Under the pieces are notes generated by a model, which saw only the letters and a program-made list of their open reading frames with translations, was not told where the DNA came from and ran no database searches. The translations under genes and the position numbers were made by a program. A stretch of 64,000 bases of DNA, from the NCBI GenBank assembly GCA_026127925.1, contig JAJSLM010000007.1, positions 1-64,000 of the forward strand, written 5' to 3'. This DNA comes from Thermoplasmatales archaeon. Its GTDB lineage: Archaea; Thermoplasmatota; Thermoplasmata; Thermoplasmatales; Thermoplasmataceae. Shown here piece after piece: positions 17,544 through 27,430 of this stretch; within the stretch, counting starts at the first letter, position 1; the number at the start of each line of letters is the position of its first letter.

Positions 17544-19502
17544 GTGGAAAACTCAACCGAAGATGTGGGCTCCTGGGTAAAGAAGTTAAATCTGGCTTCT
17601 ACAAAAGACATCCAGGTTCCGAAGTTGTTATTCGATCAGGTTATCGGTCAAGATGAGGCTAGGGAAGTTGTTAAAAAAGCCGCACTTCAAAAGAGGCACG
17701 TGTTGTTAATTGGAGATCCCGGAACAGGTAAATCAATGTTAGCACAATCCATGGTGGATTTTCTTCCTAAGGATGAACTCGAAGATATACTTGTATTTCC
17801 GAATCCAGAGGATTCCAACCGTCCCAAGGTCAAGACCTTGCCTGCAGGAAAAGGTAGAGAAATCGTAAGGCAGTATCAGATAAAGGCTGAAAGAGAAAAG
17901 AAGGATCGATCGAGAAGTATACTTTTCATAGCCATTACTATTATATTCCTCGGGATAATCGGAACGATTCTATTTCACGACGATATACTTGTTCTTCTTT
18001 TTGCCGTAATGATCGCTATAATGCTCTATTTCATGTTCGCAATGACTCCTGCAATAAGAATGGAAAAGGCTATGGTGCCAAAAGTCATTGTTTCTCATAA
18101 TCCAAATGATAAGCCACCGTTCGTTGATTCTACGGGTGCACATTCTGGAGCACTTCTTGGGGATGTAAGACACGATCCATTCCAGTCCGGTGGTCTTGAG
18201 ACCCCTGCGCACGAGAGAGTGGAGGCGGGAAACATTCACAAGGCTAACAAGGGCGTGCTATTCGTCGACGAAATGAACCTGCTTCGTATAGAAAGCCAGC
18301 AGGCACTGCTAACAGCGATGCAGGAAAAGAAATATTCGATATCGGGTCAGAGTGAAAGAAGTGCTGGAGCTATGGTACAAACAGAACCTGTCCCTTGCGA
18401 TTTCGTATTAGTGGCTGCAGGAAATCTTGACGCAATTCAGGGCATTCACCCGGCTCTTAGGTCAAGGATAAGGGGATATGGTTACGAAATATATGTAAAT
18501 GACACTATGGACGACAACGAGGAAAATAGGCACAAATTGGTTCAATTCATAGCACAGGAAATCGTAAAAGACAAGAAGATTCCGCAGTTTGACGCCTCTG
18601 CAGTAACTGAGATCATGAAAGAAGCTCAGAAAAGAGCTGGAAGAAGAGGCAAACTTACACTAAGACTGAGAGAACTTGGCGGTCTTATTCGCGTAGCCGG
18701 AGACATAGCGGTCAGCGAAAAGGCAGATATAGTTACTGCAAATCATGTTCTCAGAGCAAAAGCACTCAGCAAACCCCTAGAACAGCAGGTAGCTGATAGA
18801 TCCATTGAAATGAGGAAGACGTACCAGACTTTCAGAAGTGAAGGCGCATACGTGGGAATGGTAAACGGCCTCGCTGTAGTTGGCGCTAACTCAGGTATGG
18901 CGGATTACACTGGCATAGTTATGCCAATAGTAGCGGAAGTAACTCCTGCTCAACACAAGGGTAATGGTGTCGTTGTTGCAACCGGGAAACTGGGTGAAAT
19001 TGCAAAAGAAGCTGTTCAAAACGTTTCTGCTGTTTTCAAGAAACTTAGTGGAAAAGACATATCGGATTTGGATATTCACATACAGTTTATTGGAACGTAT
19101 GAGGGCGTAGAAGGGGACTCTGCTAGTGTATCAATTGCAACAGCTGTGATATCTGCGATAGAAAACATCCCTATCGATCAAAGCGTTGCTATGACCGGTT
19201 CACTAAGTGTTCGTGGAGCCGTTCTTCCGGTAGGCGGTGTGACTGCAAAAGTCGAAGCAGCAATAGAGGCTGGCATGAAGAAAGTAATTGTTCCTGCTGC
19301 TAACTTCAACGATATAGTTCTGGATCAGCTGCATGTCGATAAGATAGAAATCATACCTGTTTCCACTATTAGCGATGTGTGGGAAAATGCACTTACCGAG
19401 ACACCGGAGAAGAATAATTTCCTGTCAAGCGTCCGAAACTTCCTTAACGTCAAGAAGATTGTTTCCGGGAAAGGCGGTGTCGCTGGATCAAACGTTGCCT
19501 AA
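17544..19502 (+). CDS. lonB: Membrane-anchored archaeal LonB protease
   Basis: The 652-aa ATP-dependent protease shows Walker A GDPGTGKS (57-64), a Walker B-like VLFVDEMN, and two transmembrane segments inserted in the AAA+ domain (about 125-143 and 148-167). The insertion defines the LonB class. The C-terminal S16 domain has the catalytic pair Ser526 (GDSAS) and Lys569 (TAKVEAA). The 43-residue spacing equals that of E. coli Lon. It degrades abnormal and regulatory proteins at the inner face of the membrane and is normally essential in archaea. The start is GTG, with a TATA-like AAAACTTAATTA about 25-30 nt upstream. Confidence 0.96.
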   Translation: MENSTEDVGSWVKKLNLASTKDIQVPKLLFDQVIGQDEAREVVKKAALQKRHVLLIGDPGTGKSMLAQSMVDFLPKDELEDILVFPNPEDSNRPKVKTLPAGKGREIVRQYQIKAEREKKDRSRSILFIAITIIFLGIIGTILFHDDILVLLFAVMIAIMLYFMFAMTPAIRMEKAMVPKVIVSHNPNDKPPFVDSTGAHSGALLGDVRHDPFQSGGLETPAHERVEAGNIHKANKGVLFVDEMNLLRIESQQALLTAMQEKKYSISGQSERSAGAMVQTEPVPCDFVLVAAGNLDAIQGIHPALRSRIRGYGYEIYVNDTMDDNEENRHKLVQFIAQEIVKDKKIPQFDASAVTEIMKEAQKRAGRRGKLTLRLRELGGLIRVAGDIAVSEKADIVTANHVLRAKALSKPLEQQVADRSIEMRKTYQTFRSEGAYVGMVNGLAVVGANSGMADYTGIVMPIVAEVTPAQHKGNGVVVATGKLGEIAKEAVQNVSAVFKKLSGKDISDLDIHIQFIGTYEGVEGDSASVSIATAVISAIENIPIDQSVAMTGSLSVRGAVLPVGGVTAKVEAAIEAGMKKVIVPAANFNDIVLDQLHVDKIEIIPVSTISDVWENALTETPEKNNFLSSVRNFLNVKKIVSGKGGVAGSNVA

Positions 19503-19530
19503 TATTGTTTTCTTTTCTTTAAAGAGATTA

Positions 19531-19947
19531 TTGAATCAGGACCAAATTAACGATATAATCTCTTCAATTCCTACCAAAAATGGCAGCTTTTTTGTTCTGG
19601 TTGATGCTCATTCTATCAGAACGCATAAACAAGTACAAGAAGCCTATTCTCGCTCATTGAGGATTTTTGAGGAATCCAAAAAAATCTTGAAACCCGAATC
19701 TGTGTTCCTGATGCTAGTCTCTGGTGAAAGTCAGATTTCAAGGGCCATAGCAAAATCCGGCATATCTCCAACAACAAAAGAGGGGTATATTGTACACGAT
19801 TTTCCCGATGGTTTCAACAACTTTCTTTCTTTACATTCTGAGATTTTTGATTTTGTTGCTGATCCAAAAATTGCGTACGATGACGTCGATTCCGACAGAG
19901 ACGTTTTTTTTTCAATGCTTAAAGTACAGTTAAAACTAGGGCTATAA
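19531..19947 (+). CDS. Probable KEOPS subunit Cgi121
   Basis: From the TTG at 19531 the product is 138 aa. It follows the Cgi121 pattern: a strand FVLVDAHSI, a helical segment with QVQEAYSRSLRIFEESK, then VFLMLVSGESQISRAIAKSGIS. The last block matches the Cgi121 block around the conserved Gln-Ile and Gly-Ile residues. Cgi121 binds the kinase Bud32 and tRNA in the KEOPS complex that makes t6A. The frame is open back into lonB, but the upstream part is an out-of-frame shadow of lonB. The other KEOPS genes are not in the window, so the call rests on sequence pattern only. Confidence 0.6.
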   Translation: MNQDQINDIISSIPTKNGSFFVLVDAHSIRTHKQVQEAYSRSLRIFEESKKILKPESVFLMLVSGESQISRAIAKSGISPTTKEGYIVHDFPDGFNNFLSLHSEIFDFVADPKIAYDDVDSDRDVFFSMLKVQLKLGL

Positions 19948-19982
19948 GGAATCATTTTTTACTCAAAAGTTATCATGAACCG

Positions 19983-20891
19983 ATGAAAAAGAGATTTCTG
20001 GCATTTTTTGGTCATTTCAATATTGATGTTACTATACGTGTTCCCTTCTTGCCTAAGAAGGGATCTGTGAACGTAATTTCTGAAAATGAGGCATTCGGGG
20101 GCACTGCTGGTAATTTTTCTATTGTAGCTGCTCATCTGGGAATACCGTTTGTATCTGTTTCTGCAGTCTCAAGGAGATCCCATTCCGATTTTCTTCGGTA
20201 TTTGAAGGAGTTAAAAGTAGATCTTACGGACATAGTTGTTCATGAAGATTCATTCGGGCCTGTGTGTTACTCCGTTTCGGATGGGGAGGAACAGGTGTAC
20301 TATGTAAATCAAGGACCCATGAGCATTCCGTTCACGAAGGGGCTGAACGAGGATTGGAACAGCTTCCAGTATCTGCACTTTGGAACAGGCCCACCGGAGG
20401 ATTATCTTGACATTCTCAAGAATTCACATGGAAACGTAAAAGTCTTCGATCCTGGTCAGGAAATTTCCTATCGCTATACAAATAGAATAATACTGGATTT
20501 TATCAAAGTATCGGATATCACGTTCCTGAATTCCCATGAACTCGAAATGGTAACATCGATCACTGGTGTTGAGAAGGAGGAACTTTTCGATCTCGGCAAA
20601 GTGTTCATAATAACAAAAGGGACAGAAGGCGTTGAGATCCGTAGCAGAGATAGAGTTACCAGAGTACGTTCCAGGAAAGTTTCGGACGTTTATGATACAA
20701 TAGGCGCTGGCGACGCATTCAGGGCGGGTTTCTACATGGGTTTAAATGAGAATTTTGATTACACTAATGCAGCAGTAATTGGGGACATAGTTGCAAGTGA
20801 GGCAATAAGGAAGCCAATACCAAAATTCAATCTGGCACATGATGACGTTATTAAAATATTTGAAAATGAAAGAGATAACTTAATTCTTTGA
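19983..20891 (+). CDS. PfkB/ribokinase-family sugar or nucleoside kinase
   Basis: The 302-aa kinase has the N-terminal ribokinase motif GGTAGNFSIVAAHLG and the C-terminal anion-hole/catalytic motif DTIGAGDAFRAGF with catalytic Asp in GAGD. The substrate is not readable: ribose, a nucleoside or a keto-deoxy sugar are all used within the family. It starts 35 nt after the Cgi121 stop and is followed by enolase, so a role in central carbon or nucleoside salvage metabolism is plausible. Confidence 0.85.
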   Translation: MKKRFLAFFGHFNIDVTIRVPFLPKKGSVNVISENEAFGGTAGNFSIVAAHLGIPFVSVSAVSRRSHSDFLRYLKELKVDLTDIVVHEDSFGPVCYSVSDGEEQVYYVNQGPMSIPFTKGLNEDWNSFQYLHFGTGPPEDYLDILKNSHGNVKVFDPGQEISYRYTNRIILDFIKVSDITFLNSHELEMVTSITGVEKEELFDLGKVFIITKGTEGVEIRSRDRVTRVRSRKVSDVYDTIGAGDAFRAGFYMGLNENFDYTNAAVIGDIVASEAIRKPIPKFNLAHDDVIKIFENERDNLIL

Positions 20892-21006
20892 ATTCTGTTA
20901 TAGTGTGAGAAAGTGCCAATCTCCCCGTCGCATAAGATAGAAATATATTTTGACCGGAATCGGAAAAAGCTGGTAACATTTAAGTTATCTTATTCGCTTA
21001 TGTTTT

Positions 21007-22221
21007 ATGATGGAAGTACATATTGACGAAATTAAGGCAAGAAAAGTTCTTGACTCGCGAGGAACCATTACGGTTGAGGTTGAAGTATCCGCTGGTGGGC
21101 TTACTGGAATGTGCTCGGCCCCTTCCGGCGCGAGTACCGGTAAGACAGAGGTAGCTTCATTCCCTAAGGGTGGACCAGATTCGTCATTAGAATTTTTGCA
21201 AAAGAAACTTGCTTCAAAGTTGCTTGGGTTGAACATTTTTGATCAGAGGCTTATAGATACAACCTTAATGGAAGTAGACGGAACAAAAAATTTTGCCAAT
21301 GCCGGTGGCAACCTTGCGACGGCAATATCAATAGCCTGTGCAAAGACGGCCTCTTATCTACTTGGAATGCCGATGTACCGATATGTAGGTGGGGCATTCT
21401 CGGATAGTCTACCCAGACCCATGGGTAACGTCATAGGCGGTGGAAAACATTCTAAGAACGGAACAACGATCCAGGAATTTCTTGTGTCAGGTCAGGGCAA
21501 GGACTTTTTCGAGTCGATGCTAATAAATGCTCGAGTCCACCATAGAATAGGTGAGCTCCTTTCTGAAAAATTTCCTAAAGAAAGCATTGGATTGGGAGAC
21601 GAAAAGGCATGGACAGCAAACGTAAGCGATCTTGAAGCCGTAGAGATAGTAAAAAGTGCAGCAAAAGAAATATCATCCGAATTCAAGAGGCCAGTTCTTC
21701 TCGGGACGGATTTTGCGGCGTCATCATTCTACGAAAAAGGAAAATACGTATACAAAAAAGGCGTAAAGAGTCGGGACGAGCAGATAGATTTCGCCAGGTC
21801 ATTTTCGAAGGAATTCGGATTCTACTATATTGAAGATCCACTTGATGAAACGGATTTCGAGGGATTTGCCGAAATTACTAAGGGTGTCGGATCAAAGAGT
21901 CTTATTGTTGGTGATGATCTTTATACGACCAACCCAGATAGGATTATGAAGGGTGCAAAATTGCATTCCACAAATTGTGTTCTTATAAAAGTTAACCAAA
22001 TAGGGACCCTTAGCAAAACAGCAGAAGCCGTAAAGGTGGCTTCTGATGCTGGTATGGAAACCACCGTATCACATAGGAGTGGGGAAACAACAGACGACTT
22101 TATTGCACATCTGGCAGTAGCGTTTTCCTCCAAATTTATCAAGACCGGGACAATCGGTGGCGAGAGGCTTGCCAAGCTTAATGAACTTGTCAGAATAGAG
22201 GAAGATCTCTTAAGCAGTTGA
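21007..22221 (+). CDS. eno: Enolase
   Basis: The 404-aa glycolytic enzyme interconverts 2-phosphoglycerate and phosphoenolpyruvate. It shows the N-terminal [18 protein letters not shown], the SGASTGKTE loop, the Mg2+-binding region [13 protein letters not shown] and GDDLYTTNP, the catalytic [13 protein letters not shown], and SHRSGETTD. The start is ATG at 21007 or 21010. A TATA-like TTTAAGTTA about 20-28 nt upstream implies a leaderless mRNA. Dph5 follows after 1 nt. Confidence 0.97.
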   Translation: MMEVHIDEIKARKVLDSRGTITVEVEVSAGGLTGMCSAPSGASTGKTEVASFPKGGPDSSLEFLQKKLASKLLGLNIFDQRLIDTTLMEVDGTKNFANAGGNLATAISIACAKTASYLLGMPMYRYVGGAFSDSLPRPMGNVIGGGKHSKNGTTIQEFLVSGQGKDFFESMLINARVHHRIGELLSEKFPKESIGLGDEKAWTANVSDLEAVEIVKSAAKEISSEFKRPVLLGTDFAASSFYEKGKYVYKKGVKSRDEQIDFARSFSKEFGFYYIEDPLDETDFEGFAEITKGVGSKSLIVGDDLYTTNPDRIMKGAKLHSTNCVLIKVNQIGTLSKTAEAVKVASDAGMETTVSHRSGETTDDFIAHLAVAFSSKFIKTGTIGGERLAKLNELVRIEEDLLSS

Positions 22222-22222
22222 T

Positions 22223-22996
22223 ATGTTACATTTGCTTGGGACTGGCCTGAGGGGAATAAAGAGCATCACGATAGAAGAGTTAGATATCATCCTAAAGGCT
22301 GATAAGGTCTACGTTGAAAATTACACCTCAGTCTCCCCTGAAGACCTCATTTCATCATTGAAGGATCGCTATGGGATTGAAGCAGAGCCCGTTAAGCGCG
22401 ATGACGTTGAAGGCGAAGAAAAAATTCTGTCTTTTGCTAGGAAACATGATATATGCGTTCTTGTTGTCGGGGATCCACTGTCAGCCACCACTCATAACCA
22501 GTTACGCCTTTCGGCCCTGAATAATGGGATAGATGTAGAATTAGTGGAGAATGCCTCGATTGTCACTACGGCGCCTGCAAAGGCCGGTTTTTTGTTGTAC
22601 AAGATGGCCCCGCCGGTTTCATTGCCATTCCTGAGCGAGAAATTTCTTCCCAAAAGTATTTTATTAAAGATAAAAAGGAATCTAGAACTTGGTTTTCATA
22701 CTTTAGTTCTCCTTGACCTGAAGGAGGGTAAAACAATGTACCCTGAAGAAGCAGTGCGTGGACTTATGACTCTGGAGGAAACTTACAACATAGGGGCTGT
22801 AAACGAAGACAGCATGATATGTGTTCTTTCTAACATTTCACAGCCTGGCGAAAGAATAATCTTTGACTGCGTGCGAAACCTGCTTGATTATAGAGATGAG
22901 ACCTCGCCCACTGTGCTCATAATACCTTCAAAGTTAGATGATACGGAAGATAGGTTTGTAAAGGCATTTTCAAAGACAGTAAATCAACTCAAGTAA
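22223..22996 (+). CDS. dphB: Diphthine synthase
   Basis: The 257-aa SAM-dependent methyltransferase (Dph5/DphB) modifies the diphthamide precursor on a histidine of elongation factor aEF2. The tetrapyrrole-methylase fold is seen in LLGTGLRGIKSIT, VYVENYTSV, VVGDPLSATTH and ENASIVTTAPAKAG. The last matches the family's NASI block. It lies 1 nt after enolase, so it is probably on the same mRNA. Its last 13 nt overlap the convergent HTH gene. Confidence 0.95.
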   Translation: MLHLLGTGLRGIKSITIEELDIILKADKVYVENYTSVSPEDLISSLKDRYGIEAEPVKRDDVEGEEKILSFARKHDICVLVVGDPLSATTHNQLRLSALNNGIDVELVENASIVTTAPAKAGFLLYKMAPPVSLPFLSEKFLPKSILLKIKRNLELGFHTLVLLDLKEGKTMYPEEAVRGLMTLEETYNIGAVNEDSMICVLSNISQPGERIIFDCVRNLLDYRDETSPTVLIIPSKLDDTEDRFVKAFSKTVNQLK

Positions 22997-23583
22997 GTCT
23001 TTACTAGCGATCGTACGTAATCTTCAGGAACACTATTTTCTTCTGATACGGTCTTATAATCTAATGTGTCTACGTAATCCAACAGTAATTCTCTTGCGAA
23101 ACGATCATTTACCGAGACAACAATAAAGTCATGCAAATTTGCCAGGATATGGTCCTTCTTGGCTATAAGCCTGCTTCTCTCCGTCATGAGATTTTCAATA
23201 TCGGAGTTAATTTCAATTAAACTAGAAAGGAATTCCCGAAGATCGGATCTTTCTTTGATCTCTTCCTTTTTGTTCTCAACGGGAATTTCATATTTCCTTA
23301 TGTCTATAAAATTTCTGGAATAATCAGCGACAAGGGTGGAGAATCCGCGAGGCCTGTATATTTTGCGAGAAGCTCCTAGTTCGCTAGGAAAGGTTCCTAC
23401 AGACTCAATGAGGTTAGCTCTCTCCAGAAGATCGAGCTGTTTTATGACGGCTTGCTGGGATATGCCAACCAATCGGCTGATCCGGAGCGCATAAGATTCA
23501 TCTAGAGTGAGACACCTTAGTATCTCCCTTCTAGTGTTATTGAGTATAGCGCTCACAAATTCGTCCAGGCTTGAGTCTGTCAT
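22984..23583 (-). CDS. ArsR-like winged-helix regulator downstream of hsp20
   Basis: The 199-aa protein has an N-terminal winged helix (AILNNTRREILRCL, ALRISRLVGISQQAVIKQLDLLERANLI) followed by a charged, probably coiled-coil middle and a helical C-terminus. No metal-binding Cys is seen. The gene is 7 nt downstream of hsp20 on the same strand, so the two are almost certainly one operon. The layout suggests an autoregulatory heat-shock or proteostasis repressor comparable in logic to Phr, but its ligand or signal is unknown. Confidence 0.8.
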   Translation of the reverse strand: MTDSSLDEFVSAILNNTRREILRCLTLDESYALRISRLVGISQQAVIKQLDLLERANLIESVGTFPSELGASRKIYRPRGFSTLVADYSRNFIDIRKYEIPVENKKEEIKERSDLREFLSSLIEINSDIENLMTERSRLIAKKDHILANLHDFIVVSVNDRFARELLLDYVDTLDYKTVSEENSVPEDYVRSLVKTYLS

Positions 23584-23590
23584 AATTTAT

Positions 23591-24148
23591 TCACTGTATG
23601 TTTATTTTATTTCCAGTTGCATCAGGTTTCCTGGCCTTTTCTATGGTAACATCAAGAATCCCGTTTGTAAACTTTGCAACAGTGCCGTCCGTTTTCAGAT
23701 CGTAATCAAAGTCAATGCTTTTGAAGTATTTTCTCGGCCCTTCCTTTACTTCGAGTGTGACATTTCTGTCAAATACTTTGAGGTCAATGTTTTCCTTTGA
23801 TATTCCTGGAAGTTCATAAGTGATGTAAACCTTGTTCTGATCCTCGTTCATGTCTGTTATGGGTTCCCTAACGTCTTTTTCTGTCACCGGGAAGTAGCGT
23901 GAAGGTTTAGATTCAGGCAAGTTGCCAAATTCCTCAAACTGAGGCTTTCCGTCGGGTCCAACTTTATAAGTAAATCCATAAACATATGGCCCGTATGTTT
24001 TGACATCTGGATCTTTAAGTAATTTACCCCAGATTCTCTTCATTCTCTCTTCGAAGCGATCGAAATCAAATCCCCAGTCATCGAAGAAATCGTCAAAGTC
24101 ATTATTCCAATCAGATCCGTAATCCCTATCTTTCTTTTTTCCAACCAT
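23591..24148 (-). CDS. Small heat-shock protein Hsp20
   Basis: The protein is about 185 aa. It has an acidic/aromatic N-terminal region rich in Asp, Phe and Trp (DDFFDDWGFDFDRFEERMK) and a C-terminal alpha-crystallin domain with YITYELPGISKENIDLKV and TNGILDVTIEKA. It acts as an ATP-independent holdase. I chose ATG at 24148 because GGTGA, complementary to the 16S 3' end, lies 5 nt upstream; the GTG at 24157 is part of that motif. A perfect inverted repeat sits directly upstream. Confidence 0.9.
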   Translation of the reverse strand: MVGKKKDRDYGSDWNNDFDDFFDDWGFDFDRFEERMKRIWGKLLKDPDVKTYGPYVYGFTYKVGPDGKPQFEEFGNLPESKPSRYFPVTEKDVREPITDMNEDQNKVYITYELPGISKENIDLKVFDRNVTLEVKEGPRKYFKSIDFDYDLKTDGTVAKFTNGILDVTIEKARKPDATGNKINIQ

Positions 24149-24160
24149 TCTCCTCACCTG

Positions 24161-24181
24161 TTGTCAACCGATTGTTGACAA
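24161..24181. promoter_or_regulatory. Putative operator of the hsp20-HTH operon
   Basis: TTGTCAAC (24161-24168) and GTTGACAA (24174-24181) form a perfect 8-bp inverted repeat with a 5-bp spacer. On the minus strand it lies between a TATA-like TTAAAATA (about 24204-24211) and the hsp20 Shine-Dalgarno, overlapping the expected transcription start. That is the classical place for a repressor site; the operon's own winged-helix protein is the obvious candidate. Confidence 0.6.
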
Positions 24182-24580
24182 CTATGTATTACTAACTGGT
24201 ATTTTAACCTTTTCAATAACAGTCGCCGCAGGCCCAGAGCTTGATTATGGGTATATGCAATGATAAAGAATCTGTTTCTCTGTAATTACACTAGGCGTAA
24301 GCCAAAGGTGCTGAAATCGCATGAAAATCTATACTCGCACAAAACTCTGTAAATATTGCGAATTCAATTTAGTAACCATTGGGATACCATGTGTTTCCTC
24401 TCAAAAATGATAAGCAGATTATGAAAACCTGTTCTTCACATACGTCATTAAAAAGTTATGGAAGCATGTAAAATATATAATGGAAAGATCGCTATTTTAC
24501 ATATGGAGGTAAAACGTTAGGTACTATTTCTGGACGAAAAAAACTTTATTTGTCGCTGATATCCTTAATCGTGATTTTAC
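24182..24580. other. Divergent intergenic region hsp20 / sdhA
   Basis: No gene is supported in these 399 bp. The hsp20 side contains the promoter described for the operator. On the sdh side AACTTTATTT (about 24542-24551) is a TATA-like box roughly 30 nt before the TTG start of sdhA. The rest is AT-rich without clear structure. Confidence 0.45.
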
Positions 24581-26284
24581 TTGGACACAATTAAAGAGGA
24601 TGTAATTATCCTAGGTGGCGGCATGGCCGGTCTGAGGGCTGCTGTTGCGGCGGCTGAATATGACCCAAAGATTACCATAGGCTTGGTTTCTAAGCTTTAT
24701 CCGTTGCGATCTCATTCTGTGGCTGCCGAAGGCGGAACGAGCGCAGTATTGAATCCAAAGGATAGTTTTGATCTGCATGCATATGATACGATTAAGGGCA
24801 GTGATTATCTGGGTGATCAGGACGCTATAGAGGAATTTGTTAGACTTGTTCCGGAACAGATTTACACTACGGATCATTGGGGTTGTCCGTGGAGCAGAAA
24901 CGAGGACGGAACTATATCACAGAGAGACTTTGGAGCTCTCAGTTTTCCGAGAGCCGTCTTTGCTGCAGATAAGACGGGTTTTCATGTTATGCAAACGCTT
25001 TACAGCAGAGCACTCATGTATCCAAATATACATTTTTACAATGAGTATTTTGCTACCAAACTTATCGTCCAAAATAACCTCTTCAACGCCATTACCACGA
25101 TAAACATAAAAACTGGAGACTTTGTGGTTTTCCAGGGAAAGTCTATAGTATTTGCCGCTGGTGGTGCCGGAAGGCTATATCAGTTCAGTACAAACGCGCA
25201 TTTTGTGACTGGTGATGGTGATGGTATAGCTTACATGGCAGGAATCCCACTTAAAGATATGGAATTCATGCAATTTCATCCAACTGGGCTCGTGCCCTCA
25301 GGGATCCTCATTACCGAAGCCGCTAGGGCCGAAGGTGGTATTCTCCTCAATAGCGAGAAGAAAAGATTCATGTCAACATACGCTCCAAATAAGCTCGAAA
25401 AAGCATCCAGAGATGTTGTTTCAAGAGCTATAATGTGGGAAATAGAGGCCGGAAGAGGCATTAAAGGCGAATATGGCGATATGGAATATGTGTATCTGGA
25501 TCTAACTGGCATATCAGATATCCTTGATGAAAGATTGCCAATGATAACAGAAATTGCGAAGAAGTTCAATGGAATAGATGCTCACAAGGAGCCAATACCA
25601 ATACATCCTGCCGCACATTATACTATGGGCGGAATAGACACCAACGTTAAGACAACGACACTTTATTCAAATGTTTTTGCGGTCGGTGAAAATGCATGCG
25701 TGAGCATTCACGGTGCAAACAGGCTAGGTTCGAACTCTACAAATGAGTGCCTTGCGTTGGGCAACGTTGCTGGGAAAGTGGCTGCAGAATGGGCTAAGTC
25801 ACACGATTTCACAAGTGTTAATACTTCGTCGGTTATGGATGAGGAAAAGAGGATCTGGGAGGACCTTCTCAAACGGAATGGAGGAGAAAATATAGCGAAG
25901 ATCAGAGATGACCTAAGGATCAATCTTGATAAAAATGTTGGAGTATTCAGAACAGAAGATTTGTTGCAGCAGGGTCTTAAAAACATCAAGTCCTACCAGG
26001 AAAGATATAACAGAATAACAATAGAGGATAAATCATCCAGATTTAATATGGAGCTGCAATGGGCACTTGAGCTCGGATTTATGCTTGATCTGGCAGAGGT
26101 CATTAACATTGGCGCGATAATGAGAAAGGAAAGTAGAGGTGCACACTACAGAAGAGATTTCCCTGACAGGGACGACAAGAATTTCATGAAACATACAATA
26201 GCAACTTATTCGCTCAATGGTCCTCAGATTTCTTATAAACCGGTTGTTAAGACGAAGTGGGAGCCGACAGTCAGGTCCTACTGA
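24581..26284 (+). CDS. sdhA: Succinate dehydrogenase flavoprotein subunit
   Basis: This 567-aa subunit oxidises succinate to fumarate. It has the FAD-binding dinucleotide fold VIILGGGMAGLRAA, the covalent-FAD region LRSHSVAAEGG with His45, the FHPTG substrate loop, TEAARAEGG, and the catalytic HPAAHYTMGGI block. It opens a four-gene operon (sdhABCD) with tight spacing. The start is a TTG about 30 nt after a TATA-like box. It should face the cytoplasm, attached through SdhB. Confidence 0.97.
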   Translation: MDTIKEDVIILGGGMAGLRAAVAAAEYDPKITIGLVSKLYPLRSHSVAAEGGTSAVLNPKDSFDLHAYDTIKGSDYLGDQDAIEEFVRLVPEQIYTTDHWGCPWSRNEDGTISQRDFGALSFPRAVFAADKTGFHVMQTLYSRALMYPNIHFYNEYFATKLIVQNNLFNAITTINIKTGDFVVFQGKSIVFAAGGAGRLYQFSTNAHFVTGDGDGIAYMAGIPLKDMEFMQFHPTGLVPSGILITEAARAEGGILLNSEKKRFMSTYAPNKLEKASRDVVSRAIMWEIEAGRGIKGEYGDMEYVYLDLTGISDILDERLPMITEIAKKFNGIDAHKEPIPIHPAAHYTMGGIDTNVKTTTLYSNVFAVGENACVSIHGANRLGSNSTNECLALGNVAGKVAAEWAKSHDFTSVNTSSVMDEEKRIWEDLLKRNGGENIAKIRDDLRINLDKNVGVFRTEDLLQQGLKNIKSYQERYNRITIEDKSSRFNMELQWALELGFMLDLAEVINIGAIMRKESRGAHYRRDFPDRDDKNFMKHTIATYSLNGPQISYKPVVKTKWEPTVRSY

Positions 26285-26295
26285 GGTGTTTGTAA

Positions 26296-27018
26296 ATGGA
26301 TGAATATACTGTTGAAATAAAAAGAACGGATGCAGATGGGAAATCAAGTATGCAGACTTTTAAGGTGCCAAAGGACAAGGTTTCCACGGTCCTTGAAACG
26401 CTCTTGTATATCAAAGGCTATCTCGATCAAACCCTGACCTTTAGATACTCGTGCGGTATGGAGATATGCGGTAGTTGTGGAATGGAAATAAATGGCAAAC
26501 CGCATATGGCTTGCTCGTTTGTACTTGACAATTTTAAGGAGGACAAGATAGTTATAGAGCCTCTGAAACACTTTAAGATCTTGCGCGACCTGGCTGTTGA
26601 TATAGATCCATTTTTTGACAAGTACAAAGCCGTTAAGCCTTACATAATTAGAAACGACGATGGCAATTATCAGAAAGAATTGCTGCAGACGCCGAAGCAA
26701 TTCGATGAATACATGGACTATTCTATGTGTATCAAGTGTGGTCTCTGCATGGCAGCGTGCCCAATTGAGGGTTCCGATGAGGATTATTTGGGTCCTGCAC
26801 CTTTAACTGCAGCGTGGAGATTTATTGCCGATAACAGGGATCAAGGTAAGAAAATGAGACTTGAAATCGTCAGCGGTACTGAGGGCGCTTCCAGGTGCCA
26901 CTTTGCAGGAGAGTGCACAGAGGTTTGCCCGAAAGGGGTCAATCCTTCTTTTGCGATACAAAAATTGCGCAGTTCGATGTTAGGTCTTGAATTTCAAAAG
27001 TTATTTGGGGGAAAATAA
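26296..27018 (+). CDS. sdhB: Succinate dehydrogenase iron-sulfur subunit
   Basis: The 240-aa subunit carries the three expected clusters: [2Fe-2S] in SCGMEICGSCGM with a later Cys in HMACS, [4Fe-4S] in CIKCGLCMAACP, and the third cluster in CHFAGECTEVCP. Cysteine replaces or neighbours the residues seen in [3Fe-4S] types as in other SdhB. It passes electrons from FAD to the quinone site at SdhC/D. The gene starts 11 nt after sdhA. Confidence 0.97.
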   Translation: MDEYTVEIKRTDADGKSSMQTFKVPKDKVSTVLETLLYIKGYLDQTLTFRYSCGMEICGSCGMEINGKPHMACSFVLDNFKEDKIVIEPLKHFKILRDLAVDIDPFFDKYKAVKPYIIRNDDGNYQKELLQTPKQFDEYMDYSMCIKCGLCMAACPIEGSDEDYLGPAPLTAAWRFIADNRDQGKKMRLEIVSGTEGASRCHFAGECTEVCPKGVNPSFAIQKLRSSMLGLEFQKLFGGK

Positions 27019-27019
27019 A

Positions 27020-27430
27020 ATGGATGAAAGTGTTCGGAACCTGAATGAAGGCGTTATAGGTTGGGTGAAATTTTATAGAAAGGGCTGGAATTATTTTGCG
27101 TTTGCAATGCACAGATTCAGTGGATTGGTGATAGTTTTCTACCTCTACCTGCATCTCTTTGTTCTTTCTCATCTTCTCAGCGGAGCAGTAACTTACAACA
27201 AGCTGGTGACAACTGTGACATATGGGCCATTTGATTCGTTCCTTGTTCTTGATGTCCTACTGGCGCTGGTAATTTTCTATCACGGCGCAAACGGAATACG
27301 GCTTGCTCTCAATGAGTTTGGCTTCGGGCTTCAGAAGAATAAGGTAATGTTCATAGTGTTTGAAGGAATAGCAATGGTGGTACTTGGTGTGTTCCTTTAC
27401 TATGCTTACATGTTTATAGGGGCGAGCTAA
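27020..27430 (+). CDS. sdhC: Succinate dehydrogenase membrane subunit C (cytochrome b)
   Basis: This is a 136-aa membrane protein with about three to four hydrophobic segments. HRFSGLVIVFYLYLHLFVLSH contains the conserved His-Arg-x-Ser-Gly of the SdhC family and candidate haem-ligand histidines. The frame is open upstream to 26987, inside sdhB, but ATG at 27020 directly follows the sdhB stop with a GGGGG-A Shine-Dalgarno-like stretch and gives the family start. It forms the quinone-reducing anchor with SdhD. Confidence 0.9.
   Translation: MDESVRNLNEGVIGWVKFYRKGWNYFAFAMHRFSGLVIVFYLYLHLFVLSHLLSGAVTYNKLVTTVTYGPFDSFLVLDVLLALVIFYHGANGIRLALNEFGFGLQKNKVMFIVFEGIAMVVLGVFLYYAYMFIGAS

Noticed and set aside
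25718-25740. GGTTCGAACTC resembling a tRNA T-arm
   Set aside because: It lies inside the sdhA coding frame and no acceptor or anticodon stem can be formed around it.
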